A model generated the notes under the pieces. The model had not been told where the DNA came from. It saw nothing but the letters and a program-made list of their open reading frames with translations, and did no database searches. A stretch of 64,000 bases of DNA from a virus. The position numbers were made by a program, and so were the translations under genes. Below, piece after piece: positions 49,401 to 58,876 of the stretch. The stretch spans positions 1-64,000 of IMG/VR virus record IMGVR_UViG_3300027896_000014. One strand, written 5' to 3'. Every line of letters begins with the position of its first letter. The stretch's first letter is position 1.

Positions 49401-52400
49401 CCCGAAGATGTCAGGGTCCCAACAGAACTTACAGGACAGCAAAGAGAAACAATAGATAAGGGAGAGCGTTTTGGATACAATGTCGTTTTTTTTGATGGAA
49501 TCAATACGGCATCGAAGTATCACGGCATTTTTAATCCTGACCGTCTCGGAAGAATTTACATCAATACGAATGCTCCAAATGCCGACGTGGCGTTTCGCCA
49601 TGAAGTTATCCACAGCCAGTCTTTATTATACCCTGATGAGTATGCCGACCTTCGTGCTAAACTCAAAAACGAATTCAAGAACTTTGACCAATTTAGAAAA
49701 TCACTAAATGACCTGTATAGAGAGTCTGGTCTTTCGTTACCTAACCAGATTGAAATCGAAAATGAACTTATATCCCATTTAGCGATGGGAGAGAATTATG
49801 AGTATGTCAAAGATGCCGAAAAAATAAAAACCATAATAGATGAATTTCTTAACAAAACGAACATTTCAAGGGCAATCCTTGATTCAGAAAAGGGTGCAAT
49901 TGACCTTTCAGAACTTCGGCAAGCTATCGACAAGGCAATAACTTTCAAAAAAAATATCCATGAGGCCATGCCTCACATCGAAGAGTTGGGTCGCCATATC
50001 TACAATTCAGGTATGACAAAGTTTGAGCCCTGGCAAATCGCTATGAAACAGAAATTGGGAGACTTATGGGATTCAATAAAAGGATACGCAAAGGACATTT
50101 GGGAAAATATCGCAAGCCCTATAAAAGATGAGCGTGGTTCTTTCTCGTTCAAAAAACTTAAACCAGAGGAGGAAGTCGCAGAAGGGAAAAAGACCGGGAA
50201 TGAATTAGAAAAGGCTTACGAAAAATACAAGGATGTCTGGATCGGAAACAAAGATGTTCGTATTTTAAAGGCGAGAGTAGAATCCTCAAACCTTCAAAAA
50301 GACATCATGGAGGTGCTTGGAAAGAAAAAGTATGACCGAGAAGCCCAAGATATTGACAAGGCAATTCAGATTCACATTGATACAAAGAGAAACCCTGAAG
50401 ATGTCAAAAAATATTGGGACAAGTTAACGCCAGAGCAGAAAAGAATCATCACTCTCTCACAGAATCTTCCAAAAGAAGTTATGCCTATTGTCGAAGCAAT
50501 TGAGGGAGACTACAAAAAAATTGGATTGGAGGCTTTGGAAGAAGAAGTAATCAGAAATGTTCTTGATAACTACGCTGCCCGGACATGGGATTTTGGAGAA
50601 GGAAAGAAGGGAGCGGAAAATCTAAGAAAGTTCGGAACCAGAACCAGTCACGCACTACAAAGGAAATTTGCTACCATAATCGAAGGATGGGGGGAAGGGT
50701 TCAACCTTAAATATGAAGGAGCTACAACGAATCTTCGGATATTAAAAGAAGAGGTAGGAAAGACAATCGTTGATAAGAATTTTCTCGATGCCTCCAGCAA
50801 AATAAAGGATGCTGACGGCAGACCGCTTCTCTCTACTATTCATTTTGACGGATATGATCGTGTTGAACATCCTAATTTTAAGAAGTGGAAATGGGCAGGA
50901 AACATCGAAGAAGAGACTACCGAAAGAACAACTGAATCCAGAAAGATATTAAGAGAAACGATCAAGGAAGTAACAAAAAAAGAAGGGGAACCAACAACGG
51001 CTATCTCAAAAGTAGAAGAGAAGGCAAGAGAGGCATTGAGAGCAAGGGGATGGTCTGAAGGCGAGGCCGAACAGATATTAAATCGCATCAAACAGGCTCC
51101 ACCCGGGGATGTCAAAGAAAAGATTATTGAGAGGGAAATCGAAAAGACGATTCAGAAGGAAATTCTCTCAGAACTTAAAATAAGACAACAAGGTAAAAAT
51201 TTCTTCATAGATAAGAACGGTAATATTTTTGAGAGACGGGAAATTTATGCACCGCATGAGCAGGCTAAAAACCTGAACAATATACTTGGAGTTTCAAAAT
51301 TATACGGTATCCCAGGATTGGCAACCATTACTAAATACAATGCAATTTTTAAATCCTGGATATTGTTATCCAGCTTTTTTCATAATTTAGCCTTTAGTAG
51401 AAACTACTTTCTGGGAACGCCAGGGACATGGAAACATCCAAATATCAGAAATGCTTACCAAGATGGGAATAAGGCAATTCAGGCATTGGACCCCGATATT
51501 GTAAGAGGTGTAAAAAACGGATTAACCCTCGGTATCAAGCAGGATTGGGAAGAAGATTTGGTGCGACAAAGAACATTTATTGATAACGTCCTTGACAAAA
51601 CAAAACCCACGGCTACAGTCAGAAATTTCATAAAAGACTTGAGAGAACGACAAACAGATTTTCTTTTTGAAGTCATGGGGGCTGGTTTAAAGACAAAATC
51701 TTATCTTGATTCATATAGGAATATTTTGAGAAGAAATCCGAACATGGACCCGAATGAAGCGGCTAAGATAGCTGCCAAATTACAAAACGACAATTATGGC
51801 GGTTTACACTTACAAAGAAAGGGAAGAAATCCAACGCTTCAACATCTTTTTCGTTTATTTGCTCTGGCACCAGATTGGACCGAATCAAATATTGATCTTG
51901 TTGCCGGTGCGTTCAAAAAAGGTGGGGAAGGAACCCAAGGTCGAAAGGCTTATCAAAGGCTTGTTGGTGGATGGTATCTGAAAGCGTTAGGAGTTACGGC
52001 TCTTGCGAATTATCTTTTGGCCGGTGGTGACATTGACGAAATGATGAAAAATTACAAAATCGCTTGGTATCAAAATAATCTCAGATGGTTAAACATTGAT
52101 GTCACCCCGATTTATAAAGCTTTGGGAGGAAAAGGAGAACAACATAAGTATTTTCCGTTAATAGGCCACATGCTTGACCCCATCAGATTATTAGCTCATC
52201 CCGTTAAATTTGCTCAGAATAAAGGTAGTGTCATTTATCGAATTGCTCACGAAGCCTTAACGGGAACGGACTGGACCCATAGAGAGTTTACGAACTATGA
52301 AGAATTATTAACAACTGGAAAAACTGTTAAATTCGGCAAGGGACATCCTATTGAATGGAATCAATTTCCATCATTTGTTCTATCTCAGACGATAGGAACT

Positions 52401-52892
52401 GAACCAGTCCAAGTTCAAGAATTTATAAGATGGATGAATGGCGAAATAGAAGCCTTTGATGCCATAGGTCAATCCGTAGGAGCAGGCATTATTTCAACTT
52501 ATAGGATTCCTCAAAGTCGTTTTGAGAGATATGCCGCTGATATTCCTCATTTTGGAAAGGAACCAACTGAGAGAACAGAACTTAAAAGAAAACTCGGAGA
52601 ACAATTAAGACTTGAAGAACCGGAAGCCAAAGAAAGGATAAAAGAAGCCTATAGAGAGGAAAAGATTAGTGAACGGGACAAGGAAGATATGGAACGCCAT
52701 GCAAAGATGAGTTCTACGGCCAGGGCCGCCGAGCATATGACTGTCGATGAACTCGCAAAAGGGATTTCTAAAGGGCTAACAGAGGAAGAAAAACGAATCC
52801 TTAAACCCGTATTTAAAAAGCGTATAGACAATGCTAAAAACCTTGACAAAGAAACGAAACGAAGATATCGGGCAATGCAAAAAGAAATGTGA
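46473..52892 (+). CDS. giant polyvalent/internal virion protein
   Basis: 2139 residues. The N-terminus has a phage-common module [19 protein letters not shown]...[20 protein letters not shown] first zinc-peptidase-like motif HEIGH lies near residue 601, and a second HEVIH near residue 1043. Much of the rest is helical; late regions ([20 protein letters not shown] and following) resemble large polyvalent protein C-terminal domains. It is probably ejected with the DNA and may open the host envelope or carry enzymes. Whether both HExxH sites are catalytic cannot be seen here. Confidence 0.8.
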   Translation: MGVFDEFGTATEKEVKHEEKVPGSVFAEYGKPEGPSLFQRGKEAVRQLTQPIPPEAWGGEEKPAHPEWGTRADGTPKGPGFLGTLKRPDGKISTELSIGVEMDGKETEIPSLVPTLTKDEIDHLLSGEKPTKQIIDKATEHARKRISEGKSPFAQEGEQPKKEPPLQQPEFATGPAVPAPRALAPLPEPEPKGPLGRAARELRPAIQTVEDIASVYAPLEAAANLFSQTYGLAATGIAQLVGLPFGKSRELGEAVSKATIYEPKTEAGKRLTKTAEYPFELLDVAGEKAADITREITGSPALATGVGTAIKAAPLALGVRKTALSALKSVTDSTWYRSLAIPERSLVVQSLDDMISKGLSEGEILRRWNNPSWREEALARRMKGEAPPEAPAEAAPKPEVAVKPKPSPKVEEPAKIKPSETIKERVPIEEPTKEEVAREPMAVKPGEAEKPAPEAEHLRPAIIHNGKVSEGEVGGTHPDILEAQDISPEEPHERGFISPEGKFLSRTEAKDWVRENQPKVAEELQRQTGTGEELYSEHYREAAGIEPAKEEAKPLEPPKGWTTVVQPTWRKTPGWQAELDWKDKRIVFETEADAKNPDIINHEIGHIQLEDKLGDVQKLSDSSLLEEYAKVRNEPKDMHVNFIREHLAMDYGQYLTNPDEVKPELKTLFDKYFPKEVPDAVKERVEPTHDIGEYQRVSKGGIPGRPRAGRGDRILEGGEVPKEEEKKVKEPWEITQSEYLDDLFEGIQKPKELGVEKRRHKIAVNKALSEGKPVPPEVLADYPDLHKPALSPTAKDQYALTKESTRESPAEVKPGDWSKGESRPFAFDPNSTENEGRFRLYPPEDIKPNTYISQKAVRSRGIEPTEGVRFLLADAKAGGRVIQAIRFDKSIMPEEKAKDWWEENKGKFEFGGIKKEQEVKQPSFLSIKKEEITGKEAKDVTTSNSKEWSDLFLRKLSTGRSEVQGILKDRLGKGFNPEDVRVPTELTGQQRETIDKGERFGYNVVFFDGINTASKYHGIFNPDRLGRIYINTNAPNADVAFRHEVIHSQSLLYPDEYADLRAKLKNEFKNFDQFRKSLNDLYRESGLSLPNQIEIENELISHLAMGENYEYVKDAEKIKTIIDEFLNKTNISRAILDSEKGAIDLSELRQAIDKAITFKKNIHEAMPHIEELGRHIYNSGMTKFEPWQIAMKQKLGDLWDSIKGYAKDIWENIASPIKDERGSFSFKKLKPEEEVAEGKKTGNELEKAYEKYKDVWIGNKDVRILKARVESSNLQKDIMEVLGKKKYDREAQDIDKAIQIHIDTKRNPEDVKKYWDKLTPEQKRIITLSQNLPKEVMPIVEAIEGDYKKIGLEALEEEVIRNVLDNYAARTWDFGEGKKGAENLRKFGTRTSHALQRKFATIIEGWGEGFNLKYEGATTNLRILKEEVGKTIVDKNFLDASSKIKDADGRPLLSTIHFDGYDRVEHPNFKKWKWAGNIEEETTERTTESRKILRETIKEVTKKEGEPTTAISKVEEKAREALRARGWSEGEAEQILNRIKQAPPGDVKEKIIEREIEKTIQKEILSELKIRQQGKNFFIDKNGNIFERREIYAPHEQAKNLNNILGVSKLYGIPGLATITKYNAIFKSWILLSSFFHNLAFSRNYFLGTPGTWKHPNIRNAYQDGNKAIQALDPDIVRGVKNGLTLGIKQDWEEDLVRQRTFIDNVLDKTKPTATVRNFIKDLRERQTDFLFEVMGAGLKTKSYLDSYRNILRRNPNMDPNEAAKIAAKLQNDNYGGLHLQRKGRNPTLQHLFRLFALAPDWTESNIDLVAGAFKKGGEGTQGRKAYQRLVGGWYLKALGVTALANYLLAGGDIDEMMKNYKIAWYQNNLRWLNIDVTPIYKALGGKGEQHKYFPLIGHMLDPIRLLAHPVKFAQNKGSVIYRIAHEALTGTDWTHREFTNYEELLTTGKTVKFGKGHPIEWNQFPSFVLSQTIGTEPVQVQEFIRWMNGEIEAFDAIGQSVGAGIISTYRIPQSRFERYAADIPHFGKEPTERTELKRKLGEQLRLEEPEAKERIKEAYREEKISERDKEDMERHAKMSSTARAAEHMTVDELAKGISKGLTEEEKRILKPVFKKRIDNAKNLDKETKRRYRAMQKEM

Positions 52893-52903
52893 AGGAGGAG
52901 ACT

Positions 52904-53161
52904 ATGAGCCGAGAGGAAGATTTGCACGAGGGTTATAAAATCTTTTTAGCAATCACCCAAGAGGATAGGGGGTTTGAAACGGCAGCCAAAGAATTACAGC
53001 GGAAAATTAATGAGGCTGAGAAAGAGTACGACATTGAATTTTTGAGTGGTCCCCATTTTCGGGACGATCCCGGAAGAAGTGGAGGCGGAGTTTCTTTCGC
53101 TGGTCAGGCTGGTGTACTGAAAAAGAAGGCTTTCTTTGGCACTAAACGCCCAGGTAAATAA
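52904..53161 (+). CDS. hypothetical protein (85 aa)
   Basis: 85 residues from MSREEDLHEGYKIFLAITQ, chosen for AAGGAGGAG upstream. Charged helix, then GPHFRDDPGRSGGGVSFAGQ and a basic end. Unknown function. Confidence 0.6.
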   Translation: MSREEDLHEGYKIFLAITQEDRGFETAAKELQRKINEAEKEYDIEFLSGPHFRDDPGRSGGGVSFAGQAGVLKKKAFFGTKRPGK

Positions 53162-53162
53162 T

Positions 53163-54422
53163 ATGGTAGACCTCTCAAAACTTAACGCTCTTGTGATCGG
53201 ATACGGAGTGTTCGAAGTCTTCATGGCTCAAAAACTGGCCGAAGAGTTCAAGACGGTCAGGCTTTATACGCCTTGCGAAGAGTCTTTCCCTCTTCTGGAA
53301 AAGCAAACTATTGGGGAAGGTGTGCCGGGTGTTACCAGGGTCGATAACTACGAAGACTACAAGGAAGATACCGACCTTTTTTGCTTTTTCGATTACGGTT
53401 TTGCCAGCAAGCAGGAAGAGCTTAGAAAGGCGGGGAAGCGTGTCTTCGGTGCAGGGAACAGCGAAATACTTGAGATGGATCGGATACTGTTTGCCAAGAC
53501 ATTAGCCAACGTTGGACTTCCCGTCTTCAAATATCGCGTCGTAAAAGGTGTGGATGCCCTGACGGATGTGCTGAAAAAGGAAAAAGATTTGTGGGTGAAA
53601 CTGCCAAACAAGGCAAGGGGAATCCGGGAAACCTTTCATCATTCGGAATGGAAAAACTCGATAACAAAGGTTGACGAACTTGCCCATAAGCTCGGTGGGT
53701 ATCGGGACAGCCTTCAGTTCATGGTAGTAGACCCGATACCGGGGATCGAAGCGGGATGTGAGAAGTTTCTCTCAAATGGAGATTACCCTGAGATAGCACT
53801 CTGGGGACCAGAACTCAAGGGAGCCGGATACATTGGAAAAGTAATGGCCATGGCTGACATGCCGAAGGCTCTCAAAAAAGTAGATGACGAAATGGCGAAA
53901 ATTTGGAAGAAGTATAAGGTCTGCGGCCACATTTCTTCTGAAGTCAGGGTAGGCAAAGACAGGAAACCTTATTTTACGGACCCCTGCCAGCGCTTCCCTT
54001 CGCCTCCTGGAGAAGCCGTCTGCGAGGCGTACAAGAACATCTCTCAACTCATCTGGCAAGTGGCAGGGGGAGAGCCTATAAAACCCGAACCCGCTGCTAA
54101 GTATGTAGCTGAGGTCTGTATCTACAGCCCGATAGGAAAAACAGAGTGGGTGCCTGTGAACTTCCCAGAGAAGGAATTTAAAAGGCTGAAATTCCGCCGA
54201 TTGTGTCGCATCGAAGGACAGTATTATTGCCTACCAGACAAGGATGCAGGCGATCGCATCGCTGCCTCCGTAGGTCTTGGCGAAACGAAAGAGGAAGCGG
54301 AGTTCGAGGCAATGGAAGGTTGTGAACAACTAAGGTCAGAGTCCAAAGATTACGACAAGGCAGTTTTTAAAGAGATCGATGAGGTAATGGAGGAGGCGGA
54401 ATCTTACGGGGTGACGTTCTGA
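53163..54422 (+). CDS. PurD-like ATP-grasp enzyme
   Basis: 419 residues. The N-terminal Rossmann-like part (LNALVIGYGVFEVFMAQKL) parallels PurD's KVLVIGxGxREHAL. The ATP-grasp part has EILEMDRILFAKTLANVGLP, FKYRVV, KDLWVKLPNKARGIRE and a Mg-loop-like DPCQRFPSPPG; the C-terminus EAEFEAMEGCEQLRSESKDY parallels PurD's end. It is related in plan to GAR synthetase, which forms an amide bond with ATP. Substrate unknown. ATG chosen over an in-frame upstream start. Confidence 0.75.
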   Translation: MVDLSKLNALVIGYGVFEVFMAQKLAEEFKTVRLYTPCEESFPLLEKQTIGEGVPGVTRVDNYEDYKEDTDLFCFFDYGFASKQEELRKAGKRVFGAGNSEILEMDRILFAKTLANVGLPVFKYRVVKGVDALTDVLKKEKDLWVKLPNKARGIRETFHHSEWKNSITKVDELAHKLGGYRDSLQFMVVDPIPGIEAGCEKFLSNGDYPEIALWGPELKGAGYIGKVMAMADMPKALKKVDDEMAKIWKKYKVCGHISSEVRVGKDRKPYFTDPCQRFPSPPGEAVCEAYKNISQLIWQVAGGEPIKPEPAAKYVAEVCIYSPIGKTEWVPVNFPEKEFKRLKFRRLCRIEGQYYCLPDKDAGDRIAASVGLGETKEEAEFEAMEGCEQLRSESKDYDKAVFKEIDEVMEEAESYGVTF

Positions 54423-54565
54423 TGGCACAAACAACCATTCCGAGAAATGATCCAAAAGCGGTGAAGAAGTGGGCCGGCGATAGGGAACTTTCCTACGATG
54501 TGCTACGGCAAGCTCAAGAACATCCGCCCAAGAGAAAGAAATTTAAAAGGAGAAGAAAACCATGA
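54422..54565 (+). CDS. small basic protein (47 aa)
   Basis: 47 residues, MAQTTIPRNDPKAVKKWAGD then a very basic tail FKRRRKP. It starts at the ATP-grasp stop (TGATG) and overlaps the next gene's ATGA. Unknown function; short basic proteins of this type accompany podovirus fibre genes. Confidence 0.55.
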   Translation: MAQTTIPRNDPKAVKKWAGDRELSYDVLRQAQEHPPKRKKFKRRRKP

Positions 54566-55812
54566 AAAAGTTTTTGATTGCTCTATTGCTTATCTTGATT
54601 CTCGGTGCTGTTCAATATTCTCAAAGTCAAACTACGTATTATCAATCGATTCAGTTTAGGCGGGACACTGCTCAAAATTGGACGAACACAAATCCCGTAC
54701 CTCTTCAAGGGGAGCCTTGTTTTGAATGGGATTCAGGTCGCCTCAAGATTGGCGACGGTCTTTCTCACTGGACGGCACTCCCTTATCAGCCGCCCCCCGC
54801 CGCCTATCCGCCTATTTCATGGGGGCAAATCACGGGGTCAGTATCCAATCAAACAGATCTCTACAATAACTATCTTTCCACCTATGTTCCGATGAACAAT
54901 CCAACATTTACGGGGAAAGTTACGACGCAACCTTCTTCAACGTATAGTGCAGGTATAAGTATTCCCCAGGGGACCGCTCCTACTACTCCTTCAAATGGCG
55001 ATGTATGGACCACAGCGAATGGTCTATACGTTCAAATTAATGGAGTTACAATGGGTCCTTTTGCCATTGGACAACCGGTTAGCAATCCGTCCTGGTTTAA
55101 AAATTTGGTTATTAAAACACCAGCGACCACTCAGTTAACAGTCACCGCCGATGCCGTTGGTTTGCTCAATCCATCTAACAATGCCGCTACCACGATATTG
55201 GGCATCGCTGTAAGTATAACCATTACAAATGTTGGGCCGAACGGACTTGACACAGGAACTCTTTCGGCTTCATCGTGGTATAGTGTGTGGGTAATTTATA
55301 ATCCAACAACCCAAACCGCCGCAGGCTTGATCTCTATTAACACCGGATCTCCAAACCTACCGATTGGGTATACTTATTGTGCAAGGCTTGGTTGGGTTAG
55401 AACCAGTGCAAGTAGCACTTTGGTTCCGACCACCCAATATGGCCGCAGAGTTCAATACGTCAATGGCGGGTCAGGTCTTCCCCTGATGGATAGCGGGCTT
55501 AAAGGAAGTATAACCACTCCTACGTGGGTAGCCGTAGCCACAGGAACTTTTGTCCCTCCCACCGCTTATCGGATTACTGTTTTACCTTACGAGTATGCTG
55601 GTTGGGGCATTGCCGTGTGTCCGAATAGTAGTTATGGTGCATATACCAGTACGACAAATCCACCTTTTGCCGTTATAGACTGGCCAAGCATTAGTGCTGT
55701 TAATGCCGCCGGAACGCCCATAGAAATGACTCTTGAAAGCTCGAATATTTATTGGGCAAGCGGAACGGCTACAAGTTACCTTTATTGTATCGGTTTTGAG
55801 GACAATCTTTAA
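54562..55812 (+). CDS. fibre-like protein with a signal peptide
   Basis: 416 residues. Signal peptide MKKFLIALLLILILGAVQYS then QSQTTYYQ. The next segment SIQFRRDTAQNWTNTNPVPL, GEPCFEWDSGRLKIGDGLSH matches the N-terminal tail-fibre domain of Mtd/hyaluronidase-like phage proteins. The C-terminal 250 residues are beta-rich. The fibre domain is normally at the very N-terminus, so the signal peptide is a clear addition. Overlaps the preceding gene by ATGA. Confidence 0.8.
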   Translation: MKKFLIALLLILILGAVQYSQSQTTYYQSIQFRRDTAQNWTNTNPVPLQGEPCFEWDSGRLKIGDGLSHWTALPYQPPPAAYPPISWGQITGSVSNQTDLYNNYLSTYVPMNNPTFTGKVTTQPSSTYSAGISIPQGTAPTTPSNGDVWTTANGLYVQINGVTMGPFAIGQPVSNPSWFKNLVIKTPATTQLTVTADAVGLLNPSNNAATTILGIAVSITITNVGPNGLDTGTLSASSWYSVWVIYNPTTQTAAGLISINTGSPNLPIGYTYCARLGWVRTSASSTLVPTTQYGRRVQYVNGGSGLPLMDSGLKGSITTPTWVAVATGTFVPPTAYRITVLPYEYAGWGIAVCPNSSYGAYTSTTNPPFAVIDWPSISAVNAAGTPIEMTLESSNIYWASGTATSYLYCIGFEDNL

Positions 55813-55824
55813 AAGGAGGAAATC

Positions 55825-56151
55825 ATGAAAAAATTCTTACTGGTCTTAATTTTGGTTTTGGGCTTTTCTCTTTCGGCTTTTGCGGCCAAGGAAAGTGTCA
55901 CCTGAGACAACACATCCGGCGGAGTTCCGCTGACAGTCACCACTTATGGAGCTGCGCAAACTGCCTTTATAAGCGTAGAACAGGCTGAGATAAGGTTCAC
56001 CCTCGATGGGAGTGATCCCTCTGTGAATGGGCATCTTCTTGAGCCTGGTATGTGGCTTTCTCTTACCAAGGCCGAACAGATTTGGGGTTTTAGGTGCAAC
56101 CGTACCGGAGGGGCGAGTGGCATCATTAAGTCAGAATATTTTAAAAACTAA
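55825..56151 (+). pseudogene. exported fibre-like small protein interrupted by TGA
   Basis: 108 codons plus a TAA stop. The first 26 residues form a signal peptide MKKFLLVLILVLGFSLSAFA then AKESVT; codon 27 (55903-55905) is TGA where the sense is likely Trp (VTWDNTSGG is a natural reading). The next 81 codons are open and read as a phage-type protein (EIRFTLDGSDPSVNGHLLEP, FRCNRTGG). The rest of the phage uses TGA as a stop, so this is a nonsense mutation or a readthrough signal. AAAGGAGGA upstream. Confidence 0.7.
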
Positions 56152-56175
56152 AACTTTTTAAAGGAGGGAATAGTT

Positions 56176-56931
56176 ATGAAAAAGAAATTGATTGCTGTTT
56201 TACTTGGAGCGCTTTTCCTTGGGGTCCTTGCTTCCCCATGCTTCTCTCAAAGCATCGGCGGATTTGGAATGGTGCCCGTCACGGGTAGATTGCTCAAAGT
56301 AACGGTTCTGACTTCTGGCACCAGCTTTGTCGCCCAGACCTGGACTACCCAACTCGTCGTTGAAGTTGTGGCTGCTGGCGGTGGTGGCGGTGGTGTTAGC
56401 GGGACTGCTTCAAACGCAGCATGCGGAGGCGGCGGCGGTTCCGGTGGGTATGCCCTTAAATATTTTACAGGAGTAAGCGGGGGCGCAACCTATACCTATG
56501 CAATTGGAGCTGGAGGTACGGCTGGGGCGAACACGGGAGGCACAGGGGGGACAGGAGGCAATACGACCTTCACGGGACCTGGTGCAGTTCTTATCACAGC
56601 CAATGGAGGGCTTGGCGGAGTTGGCATAGTCTACAATACTACGGCTGCGGTCGTCGCTGGTGGAGCAGGCGGAGCGGTAAGCACAAACGGAGACCTCAAT
56701 GCTGGTGGCACGGGCGGAGAATTCGCCAAGCGTGATTCTGGAACTTTGGCCGTCAGTGGCGGCGGAGCGGCAAGCATCTTCGGAGGCGGTGGAGTTGGGT
56801 TGACCGCACAGGGGAACGGAACTAATGCGACCGGATATGGAGCCGGTGCTGGTGGGGCTTTGTCCACTGCTGCTGCCTATACTGGTGGAGTCGGAGCTGG
56901 TGGCGTAATAATCGTCTGGGAATTTTCATAA
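56176..56931 (+). CDS. glycine-rich adhesin-like protein with a signal peptide
   Basis: 251 residues. Signal peptide MKKKLIAVLLGALFLGVLAS then PCFSQSIGG. The mature part is beta-rich with glycine-rich tracts (VEVVAAGGGGGGVSGTASNA, CGGGGGSGGYAL), as in glycine-rich phage adhesins (for example T4-type gp38) that form polyglycine-type helices and bind the host. AAGGAGGGA upstream. The signal again sets it apart from usual fibre tips. Confidence 0.75.
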   Translation: MKKKLIAVLLGALFLGVLASPCFSQSIGGFGMVPVTGRLLKVTVLTSGTSFVAQTWTTQLVVEVVAAGGGGGGVSGTASNAACGGGGGSGGYALKYFTGVSGGATYTYAIGAGGTAGANTGGTGGTGGNTTFTGPGAVLITANGGLGGVGIVYNTTAAVVAGGAGGAVSTNGDLNAGGTGGEFAKRDSGTLAVSGGGAASIFGGGGVGLTAQGNGTNATGYGAGAGGALSTAAAYTGGVGAGGVIIVWEFS

Positions 56932-56946
56932 TAGAGGAGAACTGTG

Positions 56947-57207
56947 ATGCCCTCAATGATTGATCAAAGAGATTTTGAGAAAATAAGTGACCCGAACACA
57001 AAGTTAAATATTCTTTTTGATTACACAGCTAATGTCTATACTCTTCTTTGTAAAAAAGATATTGACTGCGAGAATAGATTAATGAGTTGCAATGGAAGGT
57101 TTAAAACTCTGGAAAATAGAAAGAAGCTCGATATGACTGTGAGCGGGGTATTTGGATTAATCGGAGGTTTCATTTCGGGATTGGCAAAAACGGTATTTCG
57201 CTTTTAA
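56947..57207 (+). CDS. small membrane-anchored protein (86 aa)
   Basis: 86 residues: a soluble N-terminal helix and a C-terminal hydrophobic segment (SGVFGLIGGFISGLAKTV). GAGGAGA upstream. ATG at 56947 preferred over the GTG at 56944. Resembles XhlA-type holin-accessory proteins, but this is a weak match; lysis role inferred from context. Confidence 0.55.
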   Translation: MPSMIDQRDFEKISDPNTKLNILFDYTANVYTLLCKKDIDCENRLMSCNGRFKTLENRKKLDMTVSGVFGLIGGFISGLAKTVFRF

Positions 57208-57223
57208 AGATGGACAAGAAATA

Positions 57224-57616
57224 ATGGACCTTCAACTTGTAAGAAAACAAAAGACCGCTCAATCAACGATGGGTGATCTTGCCGTTAACACCCTTCATGA
57301 ATGCTTTACCTTTGAGCCTCCTAAACCCATCCCTGCTGGTATTTATTTGATAGAATTTTATATGTCCCCTGAACATGACTATTTAGTCCCTCTATTGAAG
57401 GACGTTCCAGGTCACACCTACATAGAGATTCATGTCGGGAATTTCCCGAAGGATACCAAAGACTGTATTCTTGTAGGTCAGAATCGCTCTCCCGATGAGG
57501 TAGGGAATTCCTTACAGGCTTTTATCCATCTTATGCTCAAGCACTTAATTCCCGCAGTTTGGTTTAGGAAAGAACTTTTGAGGATTATTATCACGGAGGA
57601 CTTTCAGGAGAATTAA
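57224..57616 (+). CDS. DUF5675 family protein
   Basis: 130 residues: QSTMGDLAVNTLHECFTFEP, PIPAGIYLIEFYMSPEHDYL, then YIEIHVGNFPKDTKDCILVG, a DUF5675 signature (IPAGxY and HxGNxxxDTxxCIxVG). DUF5675 proteins occur near phage lysis genes and may act on the cell wall; activity not established. It follows the small membrane protein. Confidence 0.8.
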   Translation: MDLQLVRKQKTAQSTMGDLAVNTLHECFTFEPPKPIPAGIYLIEFYMSPEHDYLVPLLKDVPGHTYIEIHVGNFPKDTKDCILVGQNRSPDEVGNSLQAFIHLMLKHLIPAVWFRKELLRIIITEDFQEN

Positions 57617-57686
57617 GATGATAATTTTTTTCTGGAGAAAACTATTTCAAATCTTAGAGGACATCCAAAGAAAGGAGGTGATTATA

Positions 57687-57914
57687 ATGGGTGCATTAGA
57701 AGATCTACAGGCAAAGGTACAGGCTCTCAAGGACTTGGTTGCGACTATTAACACTTCTGTTACAGGAGAGATCGCAAGGGTTGAGGCGATTATTCTTAAT
57801 CTCCAGACAGGAAGTGTTTCTGCCGCAGATGTAGAAAAGGCCGCCACCGATCTTCAGGGTGTGGTCGATAACCTGAAGACGGTTGGAACGACACTGGATG
57901 CGGAAAGACCCTAA
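57687..57914 (+). CDS. coiled-coil small protein (75 aa)
   Basis: 75 residues from MGALEDLQAKVQALKDLVAT, chosen because AAAGGAGGT lies upstream; the frame is open 23 codons further. Heptad-like coiled coil. Similar small coiled-coil proteins accompany holin genes. Confidence 0.65.
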   Translation: MGALEDLQAKVQALKDLVATINTSVTGEIARVEAIILNLQTGSVSAADVEKAATDLQGVVDNLKTVGTTLDAERP

Positions 57915-57929
57915 TAACCTTTTCCCCGA

Positions 57930-57953
57930 TTCCCCAGCGGGTAGTCTGGGGAA
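57930..57953. other. perfect 8-bp hairpin before the holin
   Basis: TTCCCCAG, loop CGGGTAGT, CTGGGGAA, followed by AAAC. It may separate or stabilise transcripts, or be a weak terminator; no T run on the plus strand. Confidence 0.6.
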
Positions 57954-57975
57954 AAACTTATAGGAGGTGAGTTAA

Positions 57976-58158
57976 ATGTTAGGAAAAAACTGGAAGACTT
58001 CTTTGTTTGGTTTGTTAGGCGCCGTTTGCATCGCCATCTATCCAATCCTTCAGTCGGGCAAGGTTGACCCTCACGCATTGATCATGGCGATAGCGGTTGC
58101 GGTAATAGGTTTTCTTGCAAAGGACTTCAATGTGACTGGAGGGACAATAAGGCAGTAA
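57976..58158 (+). CDS. holin-like small membrane protein (60 aa)
   Basis: 60 residues with two hydrophobic segments (LFGLLGAVCIAIYPILQ and LIMAIAVAVIGFLA) joined by a short turn, the plan of class II holins. TAGGAGGTG upstream. It lies in the lysis-like region. Confidence 0.7.
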   Translation: MLGKNWKTSLFGLLGAVCIAIYPILQSGKVDPHALIMAIAVAVIGFLAKDFNVTGGTIRQ

Positions 58159-58171
58159 AGAGAGGAGTAAA

Positions 58172-58270
58172 ATGTATTGTCCATGCGGAAAGGAACTTAC
58201 CTTAACATCATTGAATCCATGGGTGACTTTTACAACAGATAATTGGGGTAAAATCATATCTGGTACTTGA
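58172..58270 (+). CDS. very small protein (32 aa)
   Basis: 32 residues, MYCPCGKELTLTSLN and onward, with AGAGGAG upstream. One Cys pair. Tentative; too short to assign. Confidence 0.45.
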   Translation: MYCPCGKELTLTSLNPWVTFTTDNWGKIISGT

Positions 58271-58343
58271 ATCCACGGAAAATATTTCCCTCCAGTTAAG
58301 GAGGATAAACCATTTCAGGATTATTTTAAGGAGGTAAGATAAA

Positions 58344-58787
58344 ATGAAAAAGCTTATCATATTATCATTTCTTTTTCTGTTTCTAATGGGTTGCGCAACA
58401 TATCAGACCGCTATTACCAAGATCACGGTAATGGATCAGCAAAATGCTGCCACGACCCGAATTGCGGCCAAAGAGATTGCTTCGACATGGCCTCTCAATT
58501 CAAGCGCCCTCACTGTCGTGCTTAAAAAGTTCACTACATTGCTGCCCTGTGCTTGCAGTGATGATATCAAGACTTTGGACAGCATCGCAGCCAAATGCGT
58601 CAAAAAGGATGCGAATGGGCTTCCCACCTGTGAGGAGCTTACGGACCAGGACATGGGCCAAGTAGTTGTCCTGTGGGGATGGGTATGGGGTAGCATCGTA
58701 AAAAGCGGAGCCGATCAGATTATGCAGACCTTCTTCCCAGCGGTGTTAGCTAAGATCCTCCCTTACGTAACTGCGTTGGGTTTATAG
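58344..58787 (+). CDS. lipoprotein (possible o-spanin-like)
   Basis: 147 residues. Signal peptide with lipobox: MKKLIILSFLFLFLMGC, Cys at residue 17. Mature part has Cys-rich LLPCACSDDI and AAKCVKKD, then a hydrophobic C-terminus (WGWVWGSIV, PAVLAKILPYVTALG). TAAGGAGGT upstream. An outer-membrane lipoprotein in a lysis region could be a spanin, but the C-terminal hydrophobic segment is not typical. Confidence 0.65.
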   Translation: MKKLIILSFLFLFLMGCATYQTAITKITVMDQQNAATTRIAAKEIASTWPLNSSALTVVLKKFTTLLPCACSDDIKTLDSIAAKCVKKDANGLPTCEELTDQDMGQVVVLWGWVWGSIVKSGADQIMQTFFPAVLAKILPYVTALGL

Positions 58788-58876
58788 GCAGAACTACGTA
58801 ACTCATTGATTCATGGTGCATGGTTTGATATTGGCGGGAGTGAGAAGTCTTGTTGTAGAGCATCCTGAAGAGGTAT

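Noticed and set aside
55903-55905. TGA read as tryptophan genome-wide (code 4) or as selenocysteine
   Set aside because: TGA is the stop of many genes here in ATGA overlaps, and the downstream hairpin does not look like a bacterial SECIS.
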